From Brevundimonas denitrificans (lineage in GTDB: Bacteria; Pseudomonadota; Alphaproteobacteria; Caulobacterales; Caulobacteraceae), in contig NZ_BSOY01000003.1 of assembly GCF_030160755.1 (NCBI RefSeq), positions 1 to 64,000 of the forward strand: a DNA stretch of 64,000 bases, written 5' to 3'. Under the pieces are notes generated by a model. It was not told the DNA's origin, made no database searches, and was given only the letters and a program-made list of their open reading frames with translations. Positions 1 to 8,329 of the stretch are shown in pieces. Position 1 is the first letter of the stretch. Every line of letters begins with the position of its first letter. The translations under genes and the position numbers were made by a program.

Positions 1-295
1 CAGCGGCGGCGACCAGTCGGGGCGCTGCGCGCTCCACGGCGCCGTCCAGCCCGTCCCGGGCGTCCCAGAGCGCGTGCGGATCCATGACCTCGACCCGCAG
101 CGCAGGACGCAGGCCCGCCTCGGCGGCCGTACGCGTGGGGGCCGCTCCGGCGCGCTTGCCGTCCACGTCGATGGCGGCGACGGAATTGGCCAGGTTCTCG
201 AAGCGATGCGGATCGCTGTCGATCATGCCGCAGGCGTTCAGGGCGACCGCCGACACGAGGACCATGACTGGACGAATGATGAGGCTGGGCGTCAT
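1..295 (-). CDS. Putative lipoprotein, 3' end beyond the window
   Basis: Reads off the left edge, so only about 98 N-terminal residues are visible. It begins MTPSLIIRPVMVLVSAVA and has a lipobox-like L-N-A-C at residues 19-22, so export as a lipoprotein is likely. The visible mature part is rich in Ala, Arg and Asp and matches no family I recognise. It is divergent from panC; the 75 bases between the two starts must carry both promoters. The open frame has no stop up to the edge. Function unknown. Confidence 0.6.
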   Translation of the reverse strand, partial: MTPSLIIRPVMVLVSAVALNACGMIDSDPHRFENLANSVAAIDVDGKRAGAAPTRTAAEAGLRPALRVEVMDPHALWDARDGLDGAVERAAPRLVAAA

Positions 296-370
296 AAGCC
301 GACACTGGCACGGCAAGATTTGCCGGCCGGTTCACAAGCAGGCTTAAGCCGAAAGGTTAATCCGTTCATC

Positions 371-1243
371 ATGGCCGAGACTGACGCCCTTCCCGTGGTC
401 CGCAGCGTCGCGGCGCTGCGCCAGACTCTAAGCGACTGGCGGCGGCAAGGGTTCACGGTCGGCTTCGTGCCGACCATGGGCGCGCTGCACGAAGGCCATC
501 TGACGCTGGTGCGGGAAGCGGGACAAAGGGCGGACCGGGTGGTGGCCAGCGTGTTCGTGAATCCGGCCCAGTTCGCAGCGCACGAGGACCTGGGGACCTA
601 TCCGCGGCAGGAAGCGAGGGACGCCGAACTGCTGGCCGGCGCGGGCTGCCACCTGCTGTTCGCCCCGTCCGTGGAGGAGATGTATCCGGCGGGGGCGACG
701 ACGACGATCAGCGTCGGCGGACCCGCGGAAGGTCTGGAAGGCGAGTTCCGGCCGCAGATGTTCGGCGGCGTGGCCCTGGTGGTGACGAAGCTGCTGAATC
801 AGGCGCGGGCGGACGTGGCCGTCTTTGGCGAGAAGGATTGGCAGCAGTTAATGGTCGTGCGGCGGCTCGTCCGGGATCTGGACATTCCCACCGAGATCGT
901 CGGGTCCCCGACGATGCGGGACGGGCACGGCCTCGCCCTGTCGTCGCGGAACGCCTACCTGTCAGAAGCGGAGCTTGAGGTCGCCCGACAGCTCAACGGC
1001 GTGCTGGCGGCGGCTGGGGCAGCGGCCGCATCCGGCGGTTCGCTGGACGTCGTCGAGCGGGATGCGCGTGAGGCCCTGCTGCGCGCGGGCTTCAGCCATG
1101 TCGACTACGTCGCCGTCCGCCGCGCCGACGATCTGGCCGTCTTCGAGGGCGGCGTGGCGGACGCGCCGGGCCGGATTCTGGCGGCCGCCTGGCTGGGGCG
1201 AACACGGCTGATCGACAATATGGCGGTCGCTGCGCCGTCCTGA
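371..1243 (+). CDS. panC: Pantothenate synthetase
   Basis: Condenses pantoate with beta-alanine using ATP, the last step of pantothenate (coenzyme A precursor) synthesis, in the cytosol. The 290-residue length is normal. Visible motifs are the HIGH-like PTMGALHEGH (34-43), the FGEKDWQQL block (152-160) and the SSRN block (191-194). The family's usual G-H-F segment reads RPQMFGGV here (128-134), so the His is replaced by Met. The frame is open far upstream, but homology starts just after ATG 371 (MAETDALPVV). No other pantothenate gene is adjacent. Confidence 0.95.
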   Translation: MAETDALPVVRSVAALRQTLSDWRRQGFTVGFVPTMGALHEGHLTLVREAGQRADRVVASVFVNPAQFAAHEDLGTYPRQEARDAELLAGAGCHLLFAPSVEEMYPAGATTTISVGGPAEGLEGEFRPQMFGGVALVVTKLLNQARADVAVFGEKDWQQLMVVRRLVRDLDIPTEIVGSPTMRDGHGLALSSRNAYLSEAELEVARQLNGVLAAAGAAAASGGSLDVVERDAREALLRAGFSHVDYVAVRRADDLAVFEGGVADAPGRILAAAWLGRTRLIDNMAVAAPS

Positions 1244-1252
1244 TGCGCCGCG

Positions 1253-2950
1253 TCAGGTCAGTTTGAGGTCCATGGCGCCGCCGATCCATTCAATGCGCGA
1301 CTGTCGGCGAGCCTCGGCGGCGGCCTCCCCGTTTCCGAGCGCGGCCTCAGCCTCAGCCAGCACGAAATAGCTGTACGGGTCGTTCGGCCAGTCCTCGATC
1401 AGTTCCAGCAGCTTAGCTCTCGCGCCAGCGGCGTCGCCCTTCAACAGCAGGGCGGCGGCCAGGCTGCGACGCGTCGGATACCAGATGATCGGCGGGTCGC
1501 CGCCTTCCTCGCCCTGCCCCTGTATCGCGGCCGCGCGGGTGAAGGCCGCGATGGCCGCATCAGCGTCGCCCGCGATCATCGCCGCGCGGCCCTCAAGCAC
1601 CCGCTGGGTGACTTCGGTGAAGTCGTTGCGCATCTCGCCGTTGGGGCCCGCCGCGAAGCCTGTCTGCGACCGGATGGCGGCGATGGCTGCGGCCTCGGCC
1701 CGCACGGCCGCAGCGTCCCCCGCGCGCGCCGCCGCCTCACCGCGGGCGAGGCGCCAACTGACCCGCAGCATGGGATGGGTTTCGGGCGGCTCGGCGAGCC
1801 CTGCGACCTGATCTGCGGATCCGAACCGGCCGTAGAGGGCGTAGGCGTTGTTGGCCATGGCCTGTCGCCACATGTTGTCAGCGGGAATGTCGGGATAGGT
1901 GGCGAGGAACCACTCGGCGAGCTTGAGGCCCTCCTCGGCTCCGCCCGCCATCAGGGCCCCGCCCATGCCGAAATGGATATTGTGTGCGTGCAGGGCCATG
2001 CCGGGCACGCCGCCAGGCGGTCGCGCCAGGCTGTCATACTTCAGGTCCAGCGCCACGGCGTTGACGTTGGACATCATGGCGTCACGATAGCGGCCTACGC
2101 GATAGAAGGTGTGCGACGGCATATGCACCAGATGGCTGGCCCCGGGGGCCAGCGACGCCAGTCGCTCCCCATACGGGATCGCCTTGTGCGGATCGTCCGA
2201 CCATTCAGTCAGGTGGATATAGAGGTGGATGGCGCCGGGATCGTCGGGCGCCGTCGCCAGCGCCTGTTCGAGGATGCCCATGGCGCGGGTGATGCCGGGG
2301 TCTTTCGCCTTGCCGCCGTCGTCCCACCATTCGTCGGCCTTGAGCATCCAGGCGTCGGCGGTGATGGCCGCGACGGTGATGTCCGATGGATTGCGGCGGG
2401 CGATCCGGTCCATGGCCAGGGCGAAGCGGCGGTCGCGCGATCCCTTCAGACCCGAATAGCGCTGCACCAGGGCGTCGATCATCTGACGTTGCATGGGCGT
2501 GGCGCGGCGGGCCAGCCGGCGGGCGTCTCGCGCGGCCTTCAGGGCGGCGGACTGGCTGTCGTCGTCATTGCCCCCGCCGTTGAGATTGGGGCCGAGCGCC
2601 CAGGCCTCGCCCCAGGCGCACATGCCGCAGGTCGGGTCGAGCAGCCGGGCCTTGCGGAAGGCCCGCACCGATTCCTTGTGCTCGAAGGCCCAGCGCAGCC
2701 GGACTCCGTGGTTGAACCATGCCTGGGCCTCGGGGACGATTGTGTCGACGGCGAAGCCGCCGGTTCCGAAGCCCTCGACCATCACCATGTCGGCGACCGG
2801 GGTTCCGGTATTGGCCGAGACCGCGGGGCCGCAGACCTGGGGCCGCTCGATGCGGTCGAGCGCGGCGCGTTCGGCGGTTGCGTCAGCGACGGCGACGGGG
2901 CCGATCAGCGAAACGGTCAGGGCGACGCCGGCCATCAAGAGTGTGCGCAT
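1253..2950 (-). CDS. Periplasmic TPR-repeat protein
   Basis: A 565-residue protein with a cleavable signal peptide (MRTLLMAGVALTVSLIG, cut near VADA). The N-terminal third has the pattern FNHGVRLRWAFEHKESVRAF, then LDPTCGMCAWGEAWALGPN (about residues 82-127). That pattern is typical of a family of exported tetratricopeptide proteins with a Cys-x-x-Cys in the first TPR pair. Further helical repeats follow, with a Gly/Ala-rich C-terminal TPR block near 460-550. It probably acts as a protein-binding scaffold; no enzyme motif is visible. It converges with panC, only 9 bases apart, and lies downstream of the I78-like cluster on the same strand. Confidence 0.75.
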   Translation of the reverse strand: MRTLLMAGVALTVSLIGPVAVADATAERAALDRIERPQVCGPAVSANTGTPVADMVMVEGFGTGGFAVDTIVPEAQAWFNHGVRLRWAFEHKESVRAFRKARLLDPTCGMCAWGEAWALGPNLNGGGNDDDSQSAALKAARDARRLARRATPMQRQMIDALVQRYSGLKGSRDRRFALAMDRIARRNPSDITVAAITADAWMLKADEWWDDGGKAKDPGITRAMGILEQALATAPDDPGAIHLYIHLTEWSDDPHKAIPYGERLASLAPGASHLVHMPSHTFYRVGRYRDAMMSNVNAVALDLKYDSLARPPGGVPGMALHAHNIHFGMGGALMAGGAEEGLKLAEWFLATYPDIPADNMWRQAMANNAYALYGRFGSADQVAGLAEPPETHPMLRVSWRLARGEAAARAGDAAAVRAEAAAIAAIRSQTGFAAGPNGEMRNDFTEVTQRVLEGRAAMIAGDADAAIAAFTRAAAIQGQGEEGGDPPIIWYPTRRSLAAALLLKGDAAGARAKLLELIEDWPNDPYSYFVLAEAEAALGNGEAAAEARRQSRIEWIGGAMDLKLT

Positions 2951-3016
2951 GAACGTGGGCCTCCCCTGCCCTCGCCGCCACCTTGTCGCGAAAGGCCGGG
3001 TTCGCCAAGGGCGGGA

Positions 3017-3298
3017 TCAGCCGCAGTCCACGCTCTCGATGATCCCGGTGGCCTCGACGAAGCGGATGTTGAGCCGGTCAGGCCGGAGGTCCTTCGTCGT
3101 CGGACAGGTGGTGCAGACCATCCGGACATTGGCGCCTTGCGGGAAGGACACCGCGCCGACATGCGCCCCGATCAGCGAGCGGGCGGCGGCGGCGTCGCAG
3201 CGCTGCGGAATCGGCGTCTCGTCCGGCGCCGGATCGACCGGCGCGCAGGCCGTCAGCGCGAGACCGGAGGCGGCCAGGATCAGGGCTCTCATCCGCAT
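3017..3298 (-). CDS. I78-family inhibitor-like lipoprotein, copy 1
   Basis: A 93-residue protein with a short signal peptide and lipobox L-T-A-C. It is followed by a compact domain ending in RPDRLNIRF ... GIIESVDCG, the C-terminal signature of peptidase inhibitor I78 proteins, which block serine proteases. It has an extra CTTC segment just before that signature. It is the last of three tandem paralogues on the minus strand. The start at 3298 overlaps the upstream paralogue by 10 bases; ATG 3292 would give a classical 4-base ATGA overlap and is equally plausible. Protease inhibition is inferred from family only. Confidence 0.75.
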   Translation of the reverse strand: MRMRALILAASGLALTACAPVDPAPDETPIPQRCDAAAARSLIGAHVGAVSFPQGANVRMVCTTCPTTKDLRPDRLNIRFVEATGIIESVDCG

Positions 3299-3594
3299 TT
3301 GACCTCACGGATCACGCCGGTGGATTCCTCGAACAGGACGTTCAGACGGCGCGGGTTGTAATCCATGGTCACCGGACAGGTGGTGCAGGTCACGCGCCAG
3401 ACCTCGTCGGCCGGCCGCGCCGGCAGTTCCGAACGGTTGCGGCCGATGAAGCGCTGGTACTGTTCGGCCTTGCACTGGGTGGGGCCGTCTTCAGGCGGCA
3501 GGGGCGGATCGCCGGCGTCAACCGGTGCGCAGGACGCGATCAGCAGGGCGACCGCAGCGAGACTGAAGGACTGGATTTTCATCGGCGTCGTCAC
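3289..3594 (-). CDS. I78-family inhibitor-like lipoprotein, copy 2
   Basis: A 101-residue exported protein with hydrophobic leader and lipobox I-A-S-C. Its C-terminal half carries VTCTTCPVTMDYNPRRLN and ends GVIREVKCG, the I78 core. Canonical I78 inhibitors have one disulfide; this group has four Cys in the mature domain (one near the N-terminal helix, two in CTTC, one at the end). It sits between the other two copies with short spacing, so co-transcription is likely. ATG 3582 is an alternative start. Confidence 0.75.
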   Translation of the reverse strand: MTTPMKIQSFSLAAVALLIASCAPVDAGDPPLPPEDGPTQCKAEQYQRFIGRNRSELPARPADEVWRVTCTTCPVTMDYNPRRLNVLFEESTGVIREVKCG

Positions 3595-3604
3595 CCGTGA
3601 TGGC

Positions 3605-3997
3605 TTAACCGCAGCGAACCTGTTCGACGATTTCGGTCTGTTCGTTGAAGAAGATGTTCAGGCGGGTCGGCGAATAGTCCTCGGTCACCGGGCAGGTGGT
3701 GCAGGTCACCCGCCGGTTCACGACATCGACCGGAACGGGGATGTCCGTCTTCGGTTTCCCGACCAGCCACTGCAACTCGCCCGCGCGGCACATGTCGGCG
3801 GTGGGATTGGAGGGTCGCGACCCGGTCGGCTGATTGATCTGGGCCTCTTCGATCGTGCGCGGCGCGGAGGCGTCGGAGGCGGGCGTGGAACAGGCCGCGA
3901 GCGCGAGAAGAGCGATCAGGCCGCCTTTTCCCAGCGTCCTTCCGGAGACTGTTTCCAGTAGGCCAGCGCGGCTCCCTGGTCCTTCAACGTCTTCCAC
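3605..3997 (-). CDS. I78-family inhibitor-like lipoprotein, copy 3
   Basis: First gene of the I78 triplet. The hydrophobic stretch GGLIALLALAAC (lipobox L-A-A-C) is the export signal. The mature part has a linker rich in Thr/Ser/Pro and then RRVTCTTCPVTEDYSPTRLN, ending EQVRCG. The start is uncertain: GTG 3997 (used here), ATG 4054 or an internal CTG. Any of the first two lies inside the end of holC, which would make this an unusually long out-of-frame overlap. The I78 domain itself is clear. Confidence 0.65.
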   Translation of the reverse strand: MEDVEGPGSRAGLLETVSGRTLGKGGLIALLALAACSTPASDASAPRTIEEAQINQPTGSRPSNPTADMCRAGELQWLVGKPKTDIPVPVDVVNRRVTCTTCPVTEDYSPTRLNIFFNEQTEIVEQVRCG

Positions 3998-4377
3998 CGG
4001 ACCCGCGCGCCCGTCAGCGCCGTCTCGTCCCGCCCGTCGAAGATGATGAAGCATCGCTCGAAGCCTTTCGTGTCGCCCAGTTCTGAGCCGTCCACAATGA
4101 ACAGCGCCTGAGCGGCGTTCAGGTTCTCCTGTGATTCGGTCAACAGGATGGGCTGGCGCGCCGCCTCCGGACCGGACGCCCGTCCATGCGCCAGGAAGCT
4201 GTCATCGCGATACGTCCACAGCCGCTCGTCGATATCGTCGAGCAAACGGGCGTCGGCGGCGCGCACCAACGCCCGCCAACCGCGCTCGCGCGTCTTCTCC
4301 ATCAGGCCGGGCAGCACCTGTTCCAGGGTCGACCGCTCGAGGTGGTAGAACCAGATTTCCGGCTTGGCGTCAGACAC
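3916..4377 (-). CDS. holC: DNA polymerase III chi subunit
   Basis: A 153-residue protein beginning MSDAKPEIWFYHLERSTLEQVLPGLMEK. This is the standard start of the chi subunit, which links the clamp loader to single-strand-binding protein. The block LLDDIDERLWTYRDDSFLAHG and later FIIFDGRD match the Rossmann-like chi fold. It lies directly downstream of pepA on the minus strand (22 bases), the usual pepA-holC arrangement of proteobacteria. Its 3' end overlaps the possible starts of the first I78-like gene. Confidence 0.92.
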   Translation of the reverse strand: MSDAKPEIWFYHLERSTLEQVLPGLMEKTRERGWRALVRAADARLLDDIDERLWTYRDDSFLAHGRASGPEAARQPILLTESQENLNAAQALFIVDGSELGDTKGFERCFIIFDGRDETALTGARVRWKTLKDQGAALAYWKQSPEGRWEKAA

Positions 4378-4399
4378 CCGGTTCTACCTTTTCAGAGAC

Positions 4400-5875
4400 T
4401 TACGACTCGTAGCTGTCGGCAACCATCCGGTCGAGCGTGCGCACGCCCCAGCCGACGGCGCCGTCCGGCACGGTCGGATGGCGGCTGTCCTTGACCCAGG
4501 CGGTCGGGGCGATGTCGATGTGGGCCCAAGGCACGCCGTTGGTGAAGCGCTGCAGGAACAGGGCGGCGGTGATCGAACCGCCGGCGCGGCCGTTGCCGGT
4601 GTTCTTCACATCGGCGATCGGGGTGTCGATGTGGCGTTCGTAGAAGGCCGGGATCGGCATCCGCCAGGCGTTCTCCCCGACCTTGGGACCCGCGGCGAGG
4701 AAGTTGTTCGCCAGTTCGTCGGAGTTGGAGAACACCCCGGCGTATTCGAGGCCGAGGGCCACGATCATGGCGCCCGTCAGGGTGGCCAGGTCGAGCATGA
4801 ATTTCGGCTTGAACCGGTCCTGGGTGTACCAGAGGCAGTCGGCCAGGACGAGGCGGCCCTCGGCGTCCGTGTTCAGGATCTCGACCGACTGGCCGGACAG
4901 CGACATGACCACGTCGCCCGGACGCTGGGCGGCGCCGTCCGGCATGTTCTCGACCAGGCCGATGACGCCGATCGCGTTGACCTTCGCCTTGCGGCCGGCG
5001 AGGGCATGCATCAGGCCGACCACGGCGGCCGAACCGCCCATGTCCCACTTCATTTCTTCCATGCCGTCGGCCGGTTTGATCGAAATGCCCCCGGTGTCGA
5101 AGGTCACGCCCTTGCCGACGAAGGCGATGGGCTGGTCGCCCTTCCTGCCGCCGTTCCACTTCATGATGACGACCTGGCTCTCGCGCACGCTGCCCTGGCC
5201 CACGGCCAGAAGCGTGTTGAAGCCGAGTTTCGCGAGTTCCTTCTCGCCGAGGACCTCAACCTCGAGACCCAGCTTTTCGAGCGCCTTCACGCGCGTCGCA
5301 TATTCTGCCGGGTAGAGGACATTGGCCGGCTCGGCGACGAGGTCGCGGGCGAACTCCACGGCGCTGGCGACGGCGGCATGGGCCGCCCAGGCAGCCTCAG
5401 CGGCCTTCGGGTCGGCGGCGACCACCTTGATGGTTTCGATCGACGGCGTCTTCTCGGGCTTCAGCTTGGTGCGGTATTTGAGGAAGCGATAGGCGGCCAG
5501 ACGGGCGGCGAAGGCGGCGCGCGCGGCCTGGTCGGCGGTCAGGTGATGGGCGTCGATGGTCAGGACGGTCGCGCCCGACAGCTTGACGGCGTGATAGGCG
5601 GCGCCGGCGGCGGTCTCGAGCGCGAGGTCGTCGAACTTGCCCGTCTCTCCCGCGCCGCTGAGCACGAGGGTCGCGGCGTCGACCCCGGCCGGAGCCGCCA
5701 CAATCAGGGTGCTGTTCGAAGCGCCGGTGAAGCGGCTGGCGGTCATCGCCTTCGTCAGGGCGCCGGAGGTGGCCGTGTCGAGCTGGGGCCCCATGCCGGA
5801 GAGAACCCGGCCTTCGTGGACCAGAATGGCCAGAACCTCGGCAGCGCCCGCGGACGCGACGAACTCGATCTTCAT
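4400..5875 (-). CDS. pepA: Leucyl aminopeptidase, M17 family
   Basis: A 491-residue cytosolic metallopeptidase that removes N-terminal residues from peptides. The catalytic C-terminal half shows VGKGVTFDTGGISIKP (about 253-268) with metal and substrate ligands Lys, Asp and Lys, and the family signature NTDAEGRL (335-342). The N-terminal regulatory domain is shorter in conserved motifs, as usual. It is transcribed with holC and is divergent from lptF across 135 bases. Confidence 0.95.
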   Translation of the reverse strand: MKIEFVASAGAAEVLAILVHEGRVLSGMGPQLDTATSGALTKAMTASRFTGASNSTLIVAAPAGVDAATLVLSGAGETGKFDDLALETAAGAAYHAVKLSGATVLTIDAHHLTADQAARAAFAARLAAYRFLKYRTKLKPEKTPSIETIKVVAADPKAAEAAWAAHAAVASAVEFARDLVAEPANVLYPAEYATRVKALEKLGLEVEVLGEKELAKLGFNTLLAVGQGSVRESQVVIMKWNGGRKGDQPIAFVGKGVTFDTGGISIKPADGMEEMKWDMGGSAAVVGLMHALAGRKAKVNAIGVIGLVENMPDGAAQRPGDVVMSLSGQSVEILNTDAEGRLVLADCLWYTQDRFKPKFMLDLATLTGAMIVALGLEYAGVFSNSDELANNFLAAGPKVGENAWRMPIPAFYERHIDTPIADVKNTGNGRAGGSITAALFLQRFTNGVPWAHIDIAPTAWVKDSRHPTVPDGAVGWGVRTLDRMVADSYES

Positions 5876-6010
5876 TTACTACTCCCGCCGGGCGGTACGC
5901 CCCGGCTGTATGTGGGTTGGGTTGAGTGCGCGCGGTTTCACCGGCGCATTCGGGTGTGTATTAGATGCTCTCCCTCGCCGCCGCCTGCAACGGGCGATTT
6001 CCTGCCGCAT

Positions 6011-7144
6011 ATGACCCTGATTCAAGGCTATCTTTTCCGGCAGATCGCCCGCCCCGTCGTGGGCGCGTGCGCCGCCCTGGCCGGAATCGGCATTCTGAGC
6101 CAGAGCCTCGACCAGCTGGAAGTCATCGTCGAGCGCGGCCAGAGCGTCTGGGTCATGGTCAAGCTGACCCTGCTGGCCGTGCCGCAGCTTCTGGCGGTCA
6201 TCATTCCCATCGGCCTGTTCGTCGGCGCCCTGATCGCCCTGACGCGGCTGCAGCGGGAGCAGGAGCTGACTGCGGTGTTCGCCTCCGGCGTCACGCGCTG
6301 GGCGGCGATTCGCCCGGCGGTGCGGATCGCGGCCATCGCGGCCCTGCTGACGCTTGTCGTCACCACGGTCGGCCAGCCGTGGGCCCAGCGTCAGGCGCGG
6401 GCCGAGGCCTTCGCCGTCCGCACCGATCTGGCGGCCTTGCTGGTCGAGGAGGGCCAGTTCGTCGAGGGGCCCGGCGGCCTGACCGTCTATGTCCAGCAGA
6501 TCGAACAGAACGGCCTGCTGAAGAACCTGTTCGTCTATCTGGAAGACGGCGACAAGGTGACGACCTGGGACGCGGCCGAGGCCCGGTTCAGCCGGATCGA
6601 CGGGCAGCCCTACCTGACCCTGCTCAACGGATCGTGGCAGCGGTACTCGTCGCGCGGCGTGCTGGAATATCTGTCCTTCGGCCGGCAGGACGTGCCGCTG
6701 GCCCAGTATTCGGAAGTGACGGACCGGGTCCGCTACAAGCCGTCGGACCTGTATCTGACGCAGCTGTTCAACCCCTCCCCCGCGGACCTGGAGCGGGTCG
6801 GGTCGGCCGGGGAGCTGATGGCCGAGGGACATTCCCGGCTGTCGGCCCCGCTCTACGCCCTGATGGCCATGGCCATGGCGTTGACGGCGATCATGGGCGG
6901 GCAGTTCAGCCGGACCGGCTACAGCCTGCGAATCGCCAAGGTCGCGGGCCTGTTCCTGATCGTCCGCATCGCCGGCTACGGCGTCGTCTCGGCCAGCGCC
7001 TGGAACGGCTGGCTGAACATCTTCCAGTATCTGCTGCCGATCGTGGCGACCATCGTCGCCCTGAGGCTGCTGTTCCGGGCGCTGAAGCCCCGCCGGCGTC
7101 CGGTCTGGCCGGCCTATGAGCGGCTGAAGGCGCGGTTCGCATGA
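6011..7144 (+). CDS. lptF: LPS export permease LptF
   Basis: A 377-residue inner-membrane permease of the LptB2FG complex, which extracts lipopolysaccharide from the inner membrane. Starts MTLIQGYLFRQIARPV. It has a pair of N-terminal membrane helices, a helix near 100-120 (IAAIAALLTLVVTTV), a periplasmic beta-jellyroll with SRIDGQPYLTLLNGSWQRYSS, and three C-terminal helices from about 285. ATG 6011 was chosen because family homology begins there, although the frame is open far upstream. It overlaps lptG by 4 bases (ATGA). Divergent from pepA. Confidence 0.93.
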   Translation: MTLIQGYLFRQIARPVVGACAALAGIGILSQSLDQLEVIVERGQSVWVMVKLTLLAVPQLLAVIIPIGLFVGALIALTRLQREQELTAVFASGVTRWAAIRPAVRIAAIAALLTLVVTTVGQPWAQRQARAEAFAVRTDLAALLVEEGQFVEGPGGLTVYVQQIEQNGLLKNLFVYLEDGDKVTTWDAAEARFSRIDGQPYLTLLNGSWQRYSSRGVLEYLSFGRQDVPLAQYSEVTDRVRYKPSDLYLTQLFNPSPADLERVGSAGELMAEGHSRLSAPLYALMAMAMALTAIMGGQFSRTGYSLRIAKVAGLFLIVRIAGYGVVSASAWNGWLNIFQYLLPIVATIVALRLLFRALKPRRRPVWPAYERLKARFA

Positions 7145-8271
7145 TCAGCCGCACCTCCCTGCCCGTGCCCTGGCTGAGACTGGGCCGAATCGAACGCTAT
7201 GTGCTGGTCCAGCAGGCGCGGTCGCTGGGTATCGCCCTGGGCGTCATCGCCGCGCTGATCATGCTGATCGACTTCGTCGAGGTGTCCCGCGGGGTGGGCT
7301 CCGATGTCGATCTCTCCGGAGCGCGCATTCTCGGCCTGATGCTGCTGAAGTCGCCGCAGGTGATCATCCAGCTGCTGCCGTTCGTCTTTCTGTTCGGGAC
7401 GCTGGCGGCGTTTGTCGGACTGAACCGGCGCAGCGAGCTGATCGCCATGCGGGCGGCGGGCGTCTCGGCATGGCGGTTCGTGCTGCCCGCGGCGGGCGCG
7501 GCCCTGATGTTCGGCGCGATCACGGTCGCGGCCCTCGGGCCGCTGGCGGCGTCGGCGGACGGTCTGTTCCAGCGCGAGCGGGCGCGACTGTCCGGCTCGG
7601 CCGCCGGGGCCGAGGCCAGCCCCACCGTCTGGATTCGCGAGGGCGACGATACGCGCCAGATGGTCATCCGCGCCCAGCGGCAGGACCGGTCGAGCGCGCG
7701 GCTGCTGGACGTCACCTTCTTCATCTACACCAATGACGCCGAAGGGATGCGGACCTTCTCGGAGCGGATCGACGCGGACACGGCGTCGCTTTCGAACGGC
7801 AGCTGGCGGCTGGTCAATGCGGTCGGGGCGGAGATCGGCCAGCGGGCGGTGCGCTACGCCACACTGGATCTGCCCTCCAGCCTGGCGGATGAAGAGGCCT
7901 TCGAACGCTTCGCCCGACCGCAATCGACCTCATTCTGGTCCTTGCCGGCCCAGATCGACCGTGTCGAGGCCGCGGGCTTTTCATCGACCGCCTACCGGCT
8001 TCGGCTGCAGCAGCTGCTGGCCACGCCGCTGATGTTCGCCGCCATGTCCATTCTGGCCGCAGCCTTCTCGCTCCGCCTGATGCGGCTGGGCGATCTGGCG
8101 CGGATGAGCGTGGCGGCGGTGGTGCTGGGGTTCGGCTTCTTCTTCGTCAATCAGGCGGCGTCCGCCTTCGGTTCGGCGGAAGTGATTCCGCCCTGGCTGG
8201 CGGCCTGGCTGCCGCCCTTGCTGACAGCGCTCGCCGCCTTCACCTTGCTGTTCTATACCGAAGACGGCTAA
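7141..8271 (+). CDS. lptG: LPS export permease LptG
   Basis: A 376-residue partner of LptF. The N-terminal amphipathic stretch RIERYVLVQQARSLGIALG leads into the first membrane helix, followed by DFVEVSRGVGSD. A second pair of helices lies near 70-140, then a periplasmic domain, then three helices ending LLFYTEDG. It starts on the ATGA that overlaps lptF, so the two subunits are translationally coupled. lptD follows after 58 bases on the same strand. Confidence 0.93.
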   Translation: MISRTSLPVPWLRLGRIERYVLVQQARSLGIALGVIAALIMLIDFVEVSRGVGSDVDLSGARILGLMLLKSPQVIIQLLPFVFLFGTLAAFVGLNRRSELIAMRAAGVSAWRFVLPAAGAALMFGAITVAALGPLAASADGLFQRERARLSGSAAGAEASPTVWIREGDDTRQMVIRAQRQDRSSARLLDVTFFIYTNDAEGMRTFSERIDADTASLSNGSWRLVNAVGAEIGQRAVRYATLDLPSSLADEEAFERFARPQSTSFWSLPAQIDRVEAAGFSSTAYRLRLQQLLATPLMFAAMSILAAAFSLRLMRLGDLARMSVAAVVLGFGFFFVNQAASAFGSAEVIPPWLAAWLPPLLTALAAFTLLFYTEDG

Positions 8272-8329
8272 GCGATCCGGCCTGCCTCCCGGCTTGCCGG
8301 ACCGTACGCCCTCCAGAGTGATTTCTCGC

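Noticed and set aside
344-360. TTAA ... TTAA pair before panC as a CtrA binding site
   Set aside because: The spacing is 9 bases; the CtrA consensus needs TTAA-N7-TTAA. No other support.
1775-3361. Plus-strand open frame of 528 codons across the TPR and I78-like genes
   Set aside because: It runs antisense through three well-supported genes and lacks any recognisable domain; GC-rich shadow frame.
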